Counted from the first letter of the stretch, positions 1 through 9,391 are shown. The stretch: DNA of 64,000 bases from Mycoplana dimorpha (GCF_003046475.1 NZ_PZZZ01000002.1:248001-312000), one strand, 5' to 3'. Notes: a model not told the origin generated them from the letters alone. Made by a program: numbers and translations.

Positions 1-118
1 GCACCAGCACCAGCCAGGGCCAGCGCGCGTCGTTCATCAGCCGCAATTCGCAAAGTCCGATCTTCGTGAGCAATTCGCTGTCGCGTGCCAGCCGCTCGTC
101 CGCCTCAAATCCACTCAA
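1..118 (-). CDS. HIT family protein, N-terminal part (runs off the window)
   Basis: Only about 39 residues lie inside the window. They read as the start of a histidine-triad (HIT) hydrolase: an acidic lead with DERLARDSELL followed by LRLMNDARWPWLVLV, the first strand of the HIT fold. The catalytic HxHxH motif would lie beyond the window edge. The frame has no ATG; the start is a TTG at 118, nine bases downstream of a clear AAGGAG, and an in-frame TAG lies further upstream. It is divergent from the SRP RNA. HIT proteins hydrolyse nucleotide conjugates; the substrate of this one cannot be told. The family call rests on a short stretch. Confidence 0.7.
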   Translation of the reverse strand, partial: MSGFEADERLARDSELLTKIGLCELRLMNDARWPWLVLV

Positions 119-237
119 GTCCTGCCGCTCCTTCGTCGCGCCGCCCCATTGTGAGTCATGCCACGGCTACGCCGCCCGCTCCAACAGTTTTTTGGCGCTC
201 CGGCTTGCATTCTGGCGCAATATTGCCGATATGGAAG

Positions 238-337
238 CCGGGAGGTTGGTGGTGGACGAGCCACTCGCCAACCGGGTCAGGTCCGGAAGGAAGCAGCCCT
301 AACGAGCCCGGCACGGGTCATCGTGCCAGCCTCCCAC
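238..337 (+). ncRNA. ffs: Signal recognition particle RNA, small bacterial (4.5S) type
   Basis: The conserved SRP core is plain at 275-304: GGTCAGGTCCGGAAGGAAGC followed by AGCCCTAAC. The flanking arms close the hairpin, with GGGAG at 240-244 pairing with CTCCC at 331-335. Length is about 100 nt, as expected of the 4.5S form that holds only domain IV. It binds Ffh and docks translating ribosomes to FtsY. A short hairpin followed by CGATTTT (342-363) may end the transcript before dnaX starts 20 bases later. Exact ends are inferred from the pairing. Confidence 0.93.
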
Positions 338-383
338 CCAACGTCCTGTCGGGACGCGATTTTCAGGCGATACGGCAGGGGCG

Positions 384-2267
384 ATGAGCGACGACACTCC
401 ACTTCCGTCAGGCGAAAAGCCCGCCGCATACCGGGTCCTGGCGCGAAAATACCGCCCCAAGGATTTCACGGACCTCATGGTCGGCCAGGAGCCGATGGTC
501 CGCACGCTGACCAACGCGTTCGAGACGGGCCGCATAGCGCAGGCCTACATGCTGACCGGCGTGCGCGGCGTCGGCAAGACGACGACCGCACGCATTCTCG
601 CCCGCGCCCTCAATTGCAAGACCGCCGACGTCGACCGTCCGACGATCGATCTCAAGATCCCCGGCGAGCATTGCCAGGCGATCATGGAAGGCCGCCATGT
701 CGACGTGATCGAGATGGACGCCGCCTCCCACACCGGCATCGACGACATCCGCGAGATCATCGAGCAGGTGCGCTACCGCCCGGTTTCGGCCCGCTACAAG
801 GTCTACATCATCGACGAGGTGCACATGCTCTCGACGCAGGCCTTCAACGGCCTGCTGAAGACGCTCGAGGAGCCGCCCGAGCATGTGAAGTTCATCTTCG
901 CCACCACCGAAATCCGTAAAGTGCCGATCACCGTGCTGTCGCGCTGCCAGCGCTTCGACCTGCGCCGGATTGCCGCCACGGATCTCGTCGGGCTGTTCAC
1001 GACGATCCTTCAGAAGGAAGGCGTGCAGGCGGAGCCCGATGCGCTCGCGATGATCGCCCGCGCCGCCGAGGGTTCGGCCCGCGACGGGCTGTCGCTGCTC
1101 GACCAGGCGATCGCCCATGGCGGCGGCGTGGTCGAGGCCGCCGCGGTCCGCTCCATGCTCGGCCTTGCCGACCGCGCCCGGATCGTCGATCTCTTCAGCC
1201 ATATCGTCCGCGGCGACGTCGCCGCAGCGCTTGCCGAGTTCGCGGCGCAGTACGAGGCCGGCGCGAGCCCCCCCGTGGTGCTCACCGACCTTGCCGATTT
1301 CACCCATCTGGTCACGCGCATGAAATATGTGCCGGATGCCGCCAACGACCAGTCGCTGAGCGAGATCGAGCGCATCCGCGGCGCCGAGCTGGCGCAGAGC
1401 GTCGCGGTTACGGCGCTGTCGCGCATCTGGCAGATGCTCCTGAAGGGCATTCCGGAGACGGAAGCCTCGAGCCGCCCGGCGGGTGCTGCCGAAATGGTTC
1501 TGATCCGCCTCGCCCATGCCGCCCATCTGCCTTCGCCGGAGGATGCGGCGCGCCGGCTGGCCGAGCTTGCCAACGGCGGTGGTGGCGGCGGCAACGGCCA
1601 GCGTCCGCCCCAGGGCAGCGACTATGCCGGCGGCGGCCAGGCCTCTGCGCCGGGTCCGGTTTCCGCGGTCGGGCGGGCTCCCGACCAGCCGACGATGCGT
1701 ACCGCCGGCAATGCCGCCACCATGCTGCGCCCGTTGCCGGCGAGTGACGCACAGACGCAGCCCGCGCCCGTGGCCCAAGGGCGGGCGGAGCCGGCCGAGG
1801 CCGCGCCGCAGCCAAGGGTGCCGGTGAATTCCCTGGAAGATATCGCCGACCTCTGCACGAAGAACCGCGACATCCGCCTGCGGGCGCTGCTCCGCAACTT
1901 CGTCCGCCCGGTGAAGTTCGAGGCGGGACGCGCGGAAATCGGCCTTGCGGACGATGCGCCGAAGGCGCTCGTCGGCGATCTCCAGCGTCGCCTCGAGGAA
2001 TGGACCGGCATCCGCTGGATGGTCATCGTCTCGCGTGAGGCTGGTGGCCTGACGCTTGCCGAAGCCGAGACGAAGGCGCAGGAAGAACGTGTCGCCGACG
2101 CCCGCCAGGATCCCGACGTCGCCGCGATCCTGCAGCGGTTCCCAGGCGCCAGGATCACGGACGTGCGCATCAAGGCGCCGGAGGTCGAGAGCGAGACGGT
2201 CGAGGTTGCGGCGGTCGCCGAGTCCGCCGAGGGCGACATCCTGCCCGGCGACGACATCGAGTTTTGA
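384..2267 (+). CDS. dnaX: DNA polymerase III subunits gamma and tau
   Basis: Clamp-loader ATPase that loads the beta clamp and, as tau, links the polymerase cores at the replication fork. The 627-residue protein has a Walker A motif GVRGVGKTT at residues 59-67, a DEVH Walker B at 144-147 and the SRC sensor motif. The four-cysteine zinc module of the E. coli protein is degenerate here, with Cys78 and Cys98 visible, as is usual in alphaproteobacteria. A Gly/Pro/Ala-rich linker (about residues 397-470) separates the ATPase from the tau-type C-terminus. The gene is followed after 33 bases by the YbaB gene and later by recR, a conserved arrangement. Confidence 0.97.
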   Translation: MSDDTPLPSGEKPAAYRVLARKYRPKDFTDLMVGQEPMVRTLTNAFETGRIAQAYMLTGVRGVGKTTTARILARALNCKTADVDRPTIDLKIPGEHCQAIMEGRHVDVIEMDAASHTGIDDIREIIEQVRYRPVSARYKVYIIDEVHMLSTQAFNGLLKTLEEPPEHVKFIFATTEIRKVPITVLSRCQRFDLRRIAATDLVGLFTTILQKEGVQAEPDALAMIARAAEGSARDGLSLLDQAIAHGGGVVEAAAVRSMLGLADRARIVDLFSHIVRGDVAAALAEFAAQYEAGASPPVVLTDLADFTHLVTRMKYVPDAANDQSLSEIERIRGAELAQSVAVTALSRIWQMLLKGIPETEASSRPAGAAEMVLIRLAHAAHLPSPEDAARRLAELANGGGGGGNGQRPPQGSDYAGGGQASAPGPVSAVGRAPDQPTMRTAGNAATMLRPLPASDAQTQPAPVAQGRAEPAEAAPQPRVPVNSLEDIADLCTKNRDIRLRALLRNFVRPVKFEAGRAEIGLADDAPKALVGDLQRRLEEWTGIRWMVIVSREAGGLTLAEAETKAQEERVADARQDPDVAAILQRFPGARITDVRIKAPEVESETVEVAAVAESAEGDILPGDDIEF

Positions 2268-2300
2268 CAGTTTCACAGCGAAGTAAAGAAGGAGCGGCCG

Positions 2301-2624
2301 ATGCGCGACATCATGGGCATGATGGGCAAGGTCAAGGAAATGCAGGCCAAGATGGAGAAGATGCAGGAGGAGATCGCCGCGCTCTCCGTCGACGGCACCT
2401 CCGGCGGCGGTCTCGTCACGGTCACGCTCGACGGCAAGGGTCACATGAAGGGCCTGAAGATCGATCCCTCCCTGTTCAAGGAGGACGACGTCGAAATCCT
2501 CGAGGACCTGATCGTCGCCGCCCACAAGGACGCCAAGGACAAGGCCGAGGCGCTCGCCGCCGAAAAGACCAAGGCGCTGACGGCCGGCCTGCCGATCCCC
2601 CCCGGCTTCAAGATGCCGTTCTGA
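2301..2624 (+). CDS. YbaB/EbfC family nucleoid-associated protein
   Basis: A 107-residue DNA-binding protein of the YbaB/EbfC family. These form dimers with a tweezer-like shape and bind DNA with little sequence preference. Visible family features are the N-terminal helix starting [20 protein letters not shown], the [13 protein letters not shown] strand region and the C-terminal PGFKMPF end. AAGGAG lies upstream of the ATG at good spacing. The dnaX-ybaB-recR order is a widely conserved replication/repair cluster; here recR is separated by an oppositely oriented patatin gene. Confidence 0.95.
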   Translation: MRDIMGMMGKVKEMQAKMEKMQEEIAALSVDGTSGGGLVTVTLDGKGHMKGLKIDPSLFKEDDVEILEDLIVAAHKDAKDKAEALAAEKTKALTAGLPIPPGFKMPF

Positions 2625-2703
2625 GGCATCCCGCGACGGCGTCGGGGCTGTCGCTTTGGGGTTGGTTCCGGCGCTGAGGTGGCATCACCGTAGCGCTCTG
2701 TGC

Positions 2704-4431
2704 CTACGGATCATCGATCGTGTCGATGCTGGCCACGACCCGGACGATCGCCCTTTGGTTGGACGCCCGGGGAAGCGGCTTGTTCGCCAGTTCCAGGCCA
2801 ATTACGGCAAGCTGGTCGGCGAACTCGACCAGCCGTCGCCGTTCGCCGGGCGACACTTTGAGGCTGGTCGGTGCGTAGTTGAGCAGCAGGTCCCGGTAGC
2901 CATCGCCCCATACCTGCCCGAGCCGCTCGAGCGCCGCGCCGAGCGTCGGCAGGGCGGTAACGGCCCGGCGCCAGCGGTGTTCCGGAAACTGGAACTCCAC
3001 CAGGACCTTGTTGCCGGCCTCATCGCCGAGGTCGGCGAGCTGTTGGATGACCGCCTCGTCCATGTCGAGGTTGAGGCCGCCTTCCTTCTCGTCATCGAGC
3101 CTGATTTCGACGATGCGCTCGCGATAGCCGTGCAGCCTGCTCTGCAGATTGTCCTGCCAGTTGCGTGCGGTCGTCAGGATGGCGCTGCCGAAATTCGCCA
3201 GCCCGTGGATCGCATGCGCGGCTGTTGCCGATCCGTCGCGCGCGAGCCTCGGCAACACCACCCGAGTTGCCGATGGATTCCGCCGGTCGACGCTGCCGAG
3301 CGAGATGCCGAAGGTCGGCCGCCCCGGTAGGATGCTATCGAAAAAATGGATCGGAAAGTTGCTCGTGATCCCGCCGTCGGAAAAGAGGCATCGGACGAGT
3401 ACGCCCGGCCGCACGGTGTAGTCGAAGCGGTATAGGGGAACGGCGCTGATCAGAACCGGAAAGCTGAGGCTGAGGCGGGCCACCAGCAGAACGGGGAAAT
3501 CCCTCCCCACCGGAAGCCGGTAGTAGTCCGAATTCTTTTGCGCGTCGACATATAGTTTTCCCTTGACTTCGAGCCGGCCGCCGGCCCTGACCAGATGGTC
3601 GACGACCTGCGGCGGAAACAGCTTCTCGAACTCGGATCGCCGGAACGAAAAGATCCCGGTGCCGAGCGGCAGCTGGTAGGGCCGGCCGGAAGACAGGTCG
3701 GTGGTGACGCTCGCGACCTTGATGCCCTTGCTCTCGAGATCGCCCGTGGTAAGGGGCGTGTACCCGGGATCGGCCGGGTTTCGCCCGCTGACCTCGTCGA
3801 GCTTGTCGGCGATCCAGTTGGTGAAGGCGGGTACGTCATCCTTGTGCGGGTTGAAGCCGCTGCAGAGGCCATAATCCTGCGCTGGCAACACCTTGGTCAC
3901 GCCGTTCCAGAGACGAACGCCCAGCGCTGCCGCCGGAATGAGGAGCAGCAGCAGGAGGCCGAAAAGCCCTGCCCAGGAATTCACTTGGCCGATTGCCCGG
4001 GCGATCAGCGCCAGTCCTGGAAGGCTGGCGATCAGGGCCGAAAGCCAGTACGCACGGATCACGCCAGCGAAGAAAGGGCCGAGACGGCCCCCGGAAGCGA
4101 TGACCGACATGGCGATGATGAACAGCGAGCGCGTCGCAGGCCAGGGCTGAAAGAGGCTCCTGAGGTTTCTGGCAAGGTCGCCCGCCATGCCGTCGATCGC
4201 GGCAAAGCCCTTGTCGGCCCCGCCGGACGCCCTCCGATATTCCGCGGCCGCAGCCATGATCGCTGCGATCGAACCGGCGGAGGTGCCGCCGACATTGACG
4301 AACCTGTAGCGGGTGGCGAGTCTCGTGATCGCCTTGGGGAAGACCACGCCCGAGGTGATGCCACCCCTCATGATCAGGTCACACTCCTGTGACGGATGCT
4401 GATGGTCCGCATTCTCACCCTGCGCTGCCAT
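2704..4431 (-). CDS. Patatin-like phospholipase with central membrane segments
   Basis: A 575-residue patatin-family serine hydrolase, probably acting on membrane lipids. The oxyanion-hole motif RGGITSG lies near residue 23, the nucleophile motif GGTSAGS about 30 residues later, and the catalytic Asp motif DGGITSNFP in the middle of the protein. Between the Ser and Asp halves sits an insertion with two or three hydrophobic segments, including the run [17 protein letters not shown], so the enzyme is probably membrane bound. The start at 4431 has AGGAGA eight bases upstream; a longer frame to 4533 lacks such a site. It is inserted on the opposite strand between the YbaB gene and recR. The substrate is unknown. 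Confidence 0.87.
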   Translation of the reverse strand: MAAQGENADHQHPSQECDLIMRGGITSGVVFPKAITRLATRYRFVNVGGTSAGSIAAIMAAAAEYRRASGGADKGFAAIDGMAGDLARNLRSLFQPWPATRSLFIIAMSVIASGGRLGPFFAGVIRAYWLSALIASLPGLALIARAIGQVNSWAGLFGLLLLLLIPAAALGVRLWNGVTKVLPAQDYGLCSGFNPHKDDVPAFTNWIADKLDEVSGRNPADPGYTPLTTGDLESKGIKVASVTTDLSSGRPYQLPLGTGIFSFRRSEFEKLFPPQVVDHLVRAGGRLEVKGKLYVDAQKNSDYYRLPVGRDFPVLLVARLSLSFPVLISAVPLYRFDYTVRPGVLVRCLFSDGGITSNFPIHFFDSILPGRPTFGISLGSVDRRNPSATRVVLPRLARDGSATAAHAIHGLANFGSAILTTARNWQDNLQSRLHGYRERIVEIRLDDEKEGGLNLDMDEAVIQQLADLGDEAGNKVLVEFQFPEHRWRRAVTALPTLGAALERLGQVWGDGYRDLLLNYAPTSLKVSPGERRRLVEFADQLAVIGLELANKPLPRASNQRAIVRVVASIDTIDDP

Positions 4432-4640
4432 TGCTCTTCTCCTGCCCTGAAGAAAACACATGGTTGCGGAGCGACAGCTTGCTCTTGCATTCCGTAAATC
4501 GCAATAGGCGCTATCAGCAATCAAAAGTAGCAAGAGCGCCAGCTAGTCTCCAGAAACGCCGGAGGCGATTGTGCGAAGTTTCCCACCAGGCGCGATGCTT
4601 CCGCGTTCCGTTTCGACGGCATATGAGCTACAAGCCGCCC

Positions 4641-5246
4641 ATGGCAAAGCGAGTCACCGGTCCCGAAATCGAAAAGCTGATCCAGTTGCTGGCCAAGGTG
4701 CCGGGGCTCGGGCCGCGCTCGGCCCGCCGCGCCGCGCTGCACCTGGTGAAGAAGAAAGAGCAGTTGCTCGGGCCGCTTGCCGAGGCGATGGGCGAGGCCC
4801 ATCGCAAGGTGCGCATCTGCTCCTGCTGCGGCAACGTCGACACCATCGATCCCTGTACCGTCTGCACCGACGATCGGCGCGACCGCTCGGTGATCATCGT
4901 CGTCGAGGACGTCTCCGACCTTTGGGCGCTGGAGCGCGCCGGCGCCATGAACGCCGCCTACCACGTGCTCGGGGGCACCCTTTCGCCGCTCGACGGTGTC
5001 GGCCCGGACGACCTCAACATTCGCGGGCTGATCGACCGGGTGGCGAAGGGCGGTGTGCGCGAGCTCATCATCGCCGTCAACGCCACCGTCGAGGGCCAAA
5101 CGACCGCTCATTACATCACCGATCAGCTGCAGGGCCTGGAGGTGAAGATCACCCGGCTTGCGCATGGCGTGCCGGTCGGCGGCGAGCTCGACTATCTGGA
5201 TGAAGGCACGCTGACGGCGGCACTGCGGGCGCGCACGACGATCTGA
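4641..5246 (+). CDS. recR: Recombination protein RecR
   Basis: Part of RecFOR, which loads RecA on gapped DNA. The 201-residue protein has the N-terminal helix-hairpin-helix ([19 protein letters not shown]), a four-cysteine zinc finger (CSCCGN then CTVC) and a Toprim domain beginning [14 protein letters not shown]. Length matches the family. The ATG at 4641 gives the usual [14 protein letters not shown] start; an in-frame ATG at 4623 would add six residues. It is followed after 10 bases by a lytic transglycosylase gene and may be cotranscribed with it. Confidence 0.96.
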   Translation: MAKRVTGPEIEKLIQLLAKVPGLGPRSARRAALHLVKKKEQLLGPLAEAMGEAHRKVRICSCCGNVDTIDPCTVCTDDRRDRSVIIVVEDVSDLWALERAGAMNAAYHVLGGTLSPLDGVGPDDLNIRGLIDRVAKGGVRELIIAVNATVEGQTTAHYITDQLQGLEVKITRLAHGVPVGGELDYLDEGTLTAALRARTTI

Positions 5247-5256
5247 GGGGAATTGC

Positions 5257-6558
5257 ATGAAGCAATGGCTTTGGGGCACGTCCCCGCGCAATCGCGCTCG
5301 ACGCAACGGCAACGCGCGAGCCGGCTTCCGGGCCGTGCTTGCAGCACTGAGCCTGCTGGCCCCGGCGCTGCCTGCCCACGCAGCCTCGAAGGCCGATGTC
5401 GAGAGCCAATTCCAATCCTGGCTGCAGAACGACCTCTGGCCCGAGGCCGCGAAATCGGGTGTTTCGCAGAAGGCTTTCAAGGCCGCCTTCGCGGATATCC
5501 GCCTGAATTGGGACCTTCCCGATCTCGTTCCGCCCGGCGCGGCGCCGAAGAAGGAACAGAAGCAGAGCCAGGCCGAGTTCTCCTCGCCCGGCGCCTATTT
5601 CTCCGAGAAGCGCCTGCAGGGATTGGCTGCGAGCGGTCGGACCCTGTCAAAGGTGCATGCGGCGACGTTGCGCAAGGTCGAGCAGGCCTATGGGGTGCCG
5701 GGCGAGATCATTCTTGCCGTCTGGGGCCGCGAGTCCGGCTTCGGCCGCGCCGACATCCCTCATCCGGCGATCGAGGTGCTGGCGACCAAGGCCTTCATGT
5801 CGACGCGCAAGGACATGTTCCGGCGCGAGCTGATCGCAGCCCTGCACATCATCGACGGCGGCGACCGCACGCCGCAACAGCTGAAGGGTTCGTGGGCCGG
5901 CGCCATGGGCCAGCCGCAGTTCATGCCGACCAGTTACCTGAAATACGCCGTCGACTTCGACGGCGACGGCGTGCGCGACATCTGGGACTCCGTCCCCGAC
6001 AGCCTCGCCTCGATTGCCAACTACCTGCGCGGCAATGGCTGGGAGACCGGCCGCGGCTGGGGCTACGAGGTCAGCATTCCGGCCAACGTTTCCTGCGCGC
6101 AGGAGGGGCCCGACCTGGCAAAGCCGATCGGCGACTGGTCGGCAAGCGGCATAGCGCGCATCTCCGGCAAGCCATTCGCCAAGGCCGAGAGCCGCGCCGC
6201 GGGCATGATGCTATTGCCGGCTGGCACCCATGGTCCGCAGTTCATCGTCACGCCGAATTTTTACGTCCTCAAGGAGTACAACAACTCCGACCTGTACGCG
6301 CTGTTCATCGGCAACCTCGCCGACCGCATCGCCTTCGGCAGCGGCCCGTTCCAGGGGGAATGGGGTGATGTCGGCAAGATGCTCCGGTCCGACGTGCTCG
6401 CCATGCAGAAGACCCTTGTGAACAAGGGCTACGACGTCGGCAAGGTCGACGGCCTGCCGGGCTACAAGACCCGCCGCTCGCTCGGCGACTGGCAGGCCAA
6501 GGCCGGGCTGGCGCCCACCTGCTTTCCGGACGCCTCGCTGAAAACGAGGCTGCGGTAG
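5257..6558 (+). CDS. Lytic murein transglycosylase, MltB-like, with peptidoglycan-binding tail
   Basis: A 433-residue periplasmic enzyme that cleaves peptidoglycan glycan strands. A signal peptide is evident: arginine-rich N-terminus, hydrophobic stretch and an AHA/AS cleavage site near residue 42. The SLT_2-type catalytic core carries WGRESGFG with the catalytic Glu, then AGAMGQPQFMPTSYL and DFDGDGVRDIW, all characteristic of the MltB group. The C-terminal 60 residues (MQKTLVNKGYDVGKVDGLPG) form a PG_binding_1 domain. AGGGG precedes the ATG at good distance. It lies 10 bases after recR. Confidence 0.94.
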   Translation: MKQWLWGTSPRNRARRNGNARAGFRAVLAALSLLAPALPAHAASKADVESQFQSWLQNDLWPEAAKSGVSQKAFKAAFADIRLNWDLPDLVPPGAAPKKEQKQSQAEFSSPGAYFSEKRLQGLAASGRTLSKVHAATLRKVEQAYGVPGEIILAVWGRESGFGRADIPHPAIEVLATKAFMSTRKDMFRRELIAALHIIDGGDRTPQQLKGSWAGAMGQPQFMPTSYLKYAVDFDGDGVRDIWDSVPDSLASIANYLRGNGWETGRGWGYEVSIPANVSCAQEGPDLAKPIGDWSASGIARISGKPFAKAESRAAGMMLLPAGTHGPQFIVTPNFYVLKEYNNSDLYALFIGNLADRIAFGSGPFQGEWGDVGKMLRSDVLAMQKTLVNKGYDVGKVDGLPGYKTRRSLGDWQAKAGLAPTCFPDASLKTRLR

Positions 6559-6618
6559 CGACAGGCCACGGGGACGCTTCTAAACTGGCCCCGGACGGCG
6601 AGGGCCGGCGACCAGCGG

Positions 6619-8247
6619 TCAGTGGATGTCTGTCTGCCGCTTGTAGCGTTCGTATTCGGTCGGCAGGATCGTCTGCCGCTCGATCATGCGATGCACCCGC
6701 GGCGCCTCCTTGCTGCGATGGAGCGCCCGCAGCCGGTCGCCGTTTTCGGCATCCGCCTGGGTGCGGCGCTGGTTGTGGCGGACATACTCCACCCAAGTCG
6801 GCACGTGGTAGGTCTCGGTCCAGACCGTGGGGTTCTCGAGGTCCCGCATCAGCGTCCACTGCCCGGCCCCGTCGCGGATGCGGATGCGCCGGCGTTCCGT
6901 CATCAGCGTCAGGAAAGCGGGAATGTCCTCCTCGGCGATCTCGTAGTCGATAAGGATGACGATCGGGCCGCTACGCGGCTTGATGTCCAGCGGCAGCTGC
7001 GGTTCGCTGAAGCGGTTCAGCGGATCGAGGTTGAGCGATTCGAACTGGGGCAGGGGATAGCGCAGGCCGAGGGCGGCGCCGGCGATCATCGTCGCTGCGG
7101 CCCACACCAGCGCATTCGTGGCGCCCTTGTCCTCGGCAACGGTGCCCCAGAGCCAGCTCCCCCCGGCGATGCCGCCGAAAACCATCGTCTGATACAGCGA
7201 CAGGGCCCGCGCCACGACCCAGCGCGGCGTCGAAAGCTGTACTGTCGTGTTGAAGAGCGATAGCGCCAGCACCCAGCACGCTCCGGCCAGGAAGAGGGCG
7301 GGTCCGGTGATCACCGCAAGCGGGCTGAAGGCGGTCACGATCGCGCTCGCGGCAAATCCTGAGAAGGACAGGCGGACGATCGCCTCGCTCGAGAGCGCAT
7401 CGCGCATGCGCGCGCTGGCCAGGGCCCCGCCGATCGCGCCGATCCCGAAGCAGCCGAGCAGCACGCCGTAGGTGAACGGCCCGCCCTTGACGAGGTCGCG
7501 CGCGACCAGCGGCAGCAACGCCAGGATGGCGCTGCTCGACAGGCCGAAGGCGAAGCCGCGCAACAGCACCTTGCCGATGTTGGGCGACATCAGCACGTAG
7601 CGGAAGCCGGCGGAAATGGCCCGGCCGAACGGCTCGCGCGGCAATCGGCTTTTCGGAACCACCGGCCGCCAGCGCAACAGCGCGAAGATCAGCGCGAAAT
7701 AGCTGAGCGCGTTGGCGGCGAATGCGCCCGCAGCGCCGGCGGCGGCGACAATGGCGCCGCCGACCGCCGGGCCGACGCTGCGGGTGATATTGAAGCCCAT
7801 CGAGTTCAGCGCCACCGCCGCCGGCAAGTCGTCGCGCGGCACCATGTCGCCGACCGAGGCCTGCCAGGCGGGATTGTTCAGCGCCGTTCCGCAGCCGATG
7901 AGGAAGGTGAAGGCAAGAAGCAGCCAGGGCGTGATCAGCCCGTACCATGCAGCCACCGTCAGCGTGACAGAGACCGCGAGCATGAAGAACTGGGCCGTCA
8001 GCATGATCTTCTTGCGATCGAAGCTGTCGGCGAGCGCCCCCGATGCCAGCGAGAACAGCATGATCGGCAAGGAGGTCGAGGCCTGCACCAGCGCCACCAT
8101 GTGGGCCGAACTGGATATCGATGCCATCATCCAGGCGGCGCCTACCGACTGGATCAGCCCGCCAAAATTGGAGATGAGGCTGGCAGCCCAGATGAGGCGA
8201 AAGGTTTCGTGCCTGAAGGGTGCAAGGGGGGAATTGCGATCGGGCAC
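6619..8247 (-). CDS. MFS transporter (EntS-like, MFS_3) with C-terminal soluble domain
   Basis: A 542-residue major facilitator exporter. The first 410 residues hold about 12 hydrophobic segments and begin FRLIWAASLISNFGGLIQSV, the usual start of the enterobactin-exporter-like group. The last ~130 residues are soluble. The stretch VILIDYEIAEEDIPAFLTLM followed by a Trp/His/Arg-rich region resembles the small ferredoxin-like fold of antibiotic-biosynthesis monooxygenase-type domains. That fusion recurs in this transporter group, but its role is unknown. Translation starts at GTG (8247) behind AGAGGTGAG. The substrate cannot be predicted. Confidence 0.88.
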   Translation of the reverse strand: MPDRNSPLAPFRHETFRLIWAASLISNFGGLIQSVGAAWMMASISSSAHMVALVQASTSLPIMLFSLASGALADSFDRKKIMLTAQFFMLAVSVTLTVAAWYGLITPWLLLAFTFLIGCGTALNNPAWQASVGDMVPRDDLPAAVALNSMGFNITRSVGPAVGGAIVAAAGAAGAFAANALSYFALIFALLRWRPVVPKSRLPREPFGRAISAGFRYVLMSPNIGKVLLRGFAFGLSSSAILALLPLVARDLVKGGPFTYGVLLGCFGIGAIGGALASARMRDALSSEAIVRLSFSGFAASAIVTAFSPLAVITGPALFLAGACWVLALSLFNTTVQLSTPRWVVARALSLYQTMVFGGIAGGSWLWGTVAEDKGATNALVWAAATMIAGAALGLRYPLPQFESLNLDPLNRFSEPQLPLDIKPRSGPIVILIDYEIAEEDIPAFLTLMTERRRIRIRDGAGQWTLMRDLENPTVWTETYHVPTWVEYVRHNQRRTQADAENGDRLRALHRSKEAPRVHRMIERQTILPTEYERYKRQTDIH

Positions 8248-8527
8248 CGTTCAGTCTCACCTCTTCTGATTTGGGGTCGCCACCAAGATAGCGAGGAACG
8301 ACGGGGCGGCAAGGGCAACCCGCAGTCGCGATCGGCGAGAGGCGTCTTTCATCGATGCGCCCGGATGGGGCATCAGTTCTCTCGCGCCATCAGGCCAGCG
8401 GTGAGGTGGGTGATCGTGGGTGGGGCTATTCCCCGTCGTGCCTCGGATCTCGCAGCGGCGTGCGGCTGCGGTCTTCGGTCGTCGACAGGCCAGGATGAGG
8501 CCGGTTGGCCCGGCCCCATCCGCTGAA

Positions 8528-8977
8528 TCATGCAAGGATTGCCGAGAGCTTGCCGAGAATCTGGGTCCAGCCGGCGATGTGGCCGTCGCGGGCCTGCTCG
8601 CTCGCGAACTTGACCTGCCGCAGCGCGATCTCCGTGGTGCGGCTGTCGACTGCGGTGAAATCGATCGTCACGACGCTGTCGTCGAGCGAATGCGGCGATC
8701 CCCAGGTGAAGGCGAGACGGGAATGGGGATCGATCTCGAGATAGGTACCGGCATGGGGGACCTCCTTCCCGCTATCCAGCTTCATGACGATGGAAAAGCG
8801 GCCGCCCACGACGGGGTCGTTCTCGACCCGCGCCTCCATGCCCTCCCCATCACAAGGGCGCATGAACTGTGCGAGCATTTGCGGTGACAGCCAGGCGCCG
8901 AACACCCTTTCGCGCGATGCGGCGATCCTGTGGTTGACGGTGAGCTCGAGTTCATTGGTGCTTTCGACTGCGGTCAT
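8528..8977 (-). CDS. SRPBCC (AHSA1-like) domain protein
   Basis: A 149-residue single-domain protein of the START/AHSA1 superfamily. It opens with the typical NHRIAASRERVFGAWLSPQM motif and has HAGTYLEIDPHSRLAFTWGS in the middle. Such proteins bind hydrophobic ligands; the ligand here is unknown. The ATG at 8977 is preceded by AGAGGAAAACGACC, and the gene begins inside the last 26 bases of the upstream arsR-type gene, so the two are translationally coupled. ArsR plus SRPBCC is a recurrent two-gene unit. Confidence 0.9.
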   Translation of the reverse strand: MTAVESTNELELTVNHRIAASRERVFGAWLSPQMLAQFMRPCDGEGMEARVENDPVVGGRFSIVMKLDSGKEVPHAGTYLEIDPHSRLAFTWGSPHSLDDSVVTIDFTAVDSRTTEIALRQVKFASEQARDGHIAGWTQILGKLSAILA

Positions 8978-9305
8978 GGTCGTTTTCCTCTGAAGCAAGC
9001 AGTTGATCGAGCGCCGCGAGGCGCAGTTCCCATATCGACTTCAGCTGCCCGAACCATCGTTCCGTATGCTTGAGCGGTTCGAGCTCCGCCGCGATGAAAT
9101 GTTCGCGGCCCAAAGTCCGGCGCGTGACGAGCCCAGCCTCCTCCAGCACCTTGATGTGCTTGGACACGGAGTTCAGGGACATGTCGAAATGGGCGGCAAG
9201 CCCGGTCACTCTCAGCGGCCCCTCCTGGACGAGGAGCGTGAGGATCTGTCGCCGGGTGGTGTCGCCGGCGGCCTTCAGGATGCGTGACAGGACATCGTCT
9301 TCCAT
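8952..9305 (-). CDS. ArsR family transcriptional regulator
   Basis: A 117-residue winged-helix repressor. The helix-turn-helix reads VTGLAAHFDMSLNSVSKHIK and is followed by LEEAGLVTRRTLGRE. It has no cysteine metal-binding motif, so it belongs to the non-metal group (SdpR-like) often paired with SRPBCC proteins. Start at 9305 is chosen because AGGGGTGAA lies just upstream; a frame extension to 9344 would run into the predicted -10 box. It probably represses itself and the coupled SRPBCC gene through the paired repeats at 9317-9367. Confidence 0.9.
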   Translation of the reverse strand: MEDDVLSRILKAAGDTTRRQILTLLVQEGPLRVTGLAAHFDMSLNSVSKHIKVLEEAGLVTRRTLGREHFIAAELEPLKHTERWFGQLKSIWELRLAALDQLLASEENDHDRSRKHQ

Positions 9306-9316
9306 TTGTTCACCCC

Positions 9317-9367
9317 TATGGGTGAATATTCCATTTCGACTCATTAGTCAACCATATGGGTGAATAT
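9317..9367 (-). promoter_or_regulatory. arsR-type promoter with paired operator-like repeats
   Basis: On the minus strand TTGACT (9346-9351) and TATTCA (9323-9328) are 17 bases apart, a good sigma-70 promoter. The 13-base sequence TATGGGTGAATAT occurs twice on the plus strand, at 9317-9329 over the -10 box and at 9355-9367 just upstream of the -35 box, 38 bases apart start to start. This is the expected layout for repression by a dimeric ArsR protein. The promoter and repeats are seen; binding is inferred. Confidence 0.7.
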
Positions 9368-9391
9368 CGCAGGCGGCAATTTGGGGGAAGC

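Noticed and set aside
408-2525. 705-codon open frame antisense to dnaX
   Set aside because: Antisense shadow of dnaX and the YbaB gene; both have full family motifs on the plus strand.
8257-8535. 92-codon frame between the MFS and SRPBCC genes
   Set aside because: No ribosome site, composition unlike a protein, and it overlaps the promoter area of the MFS gene.
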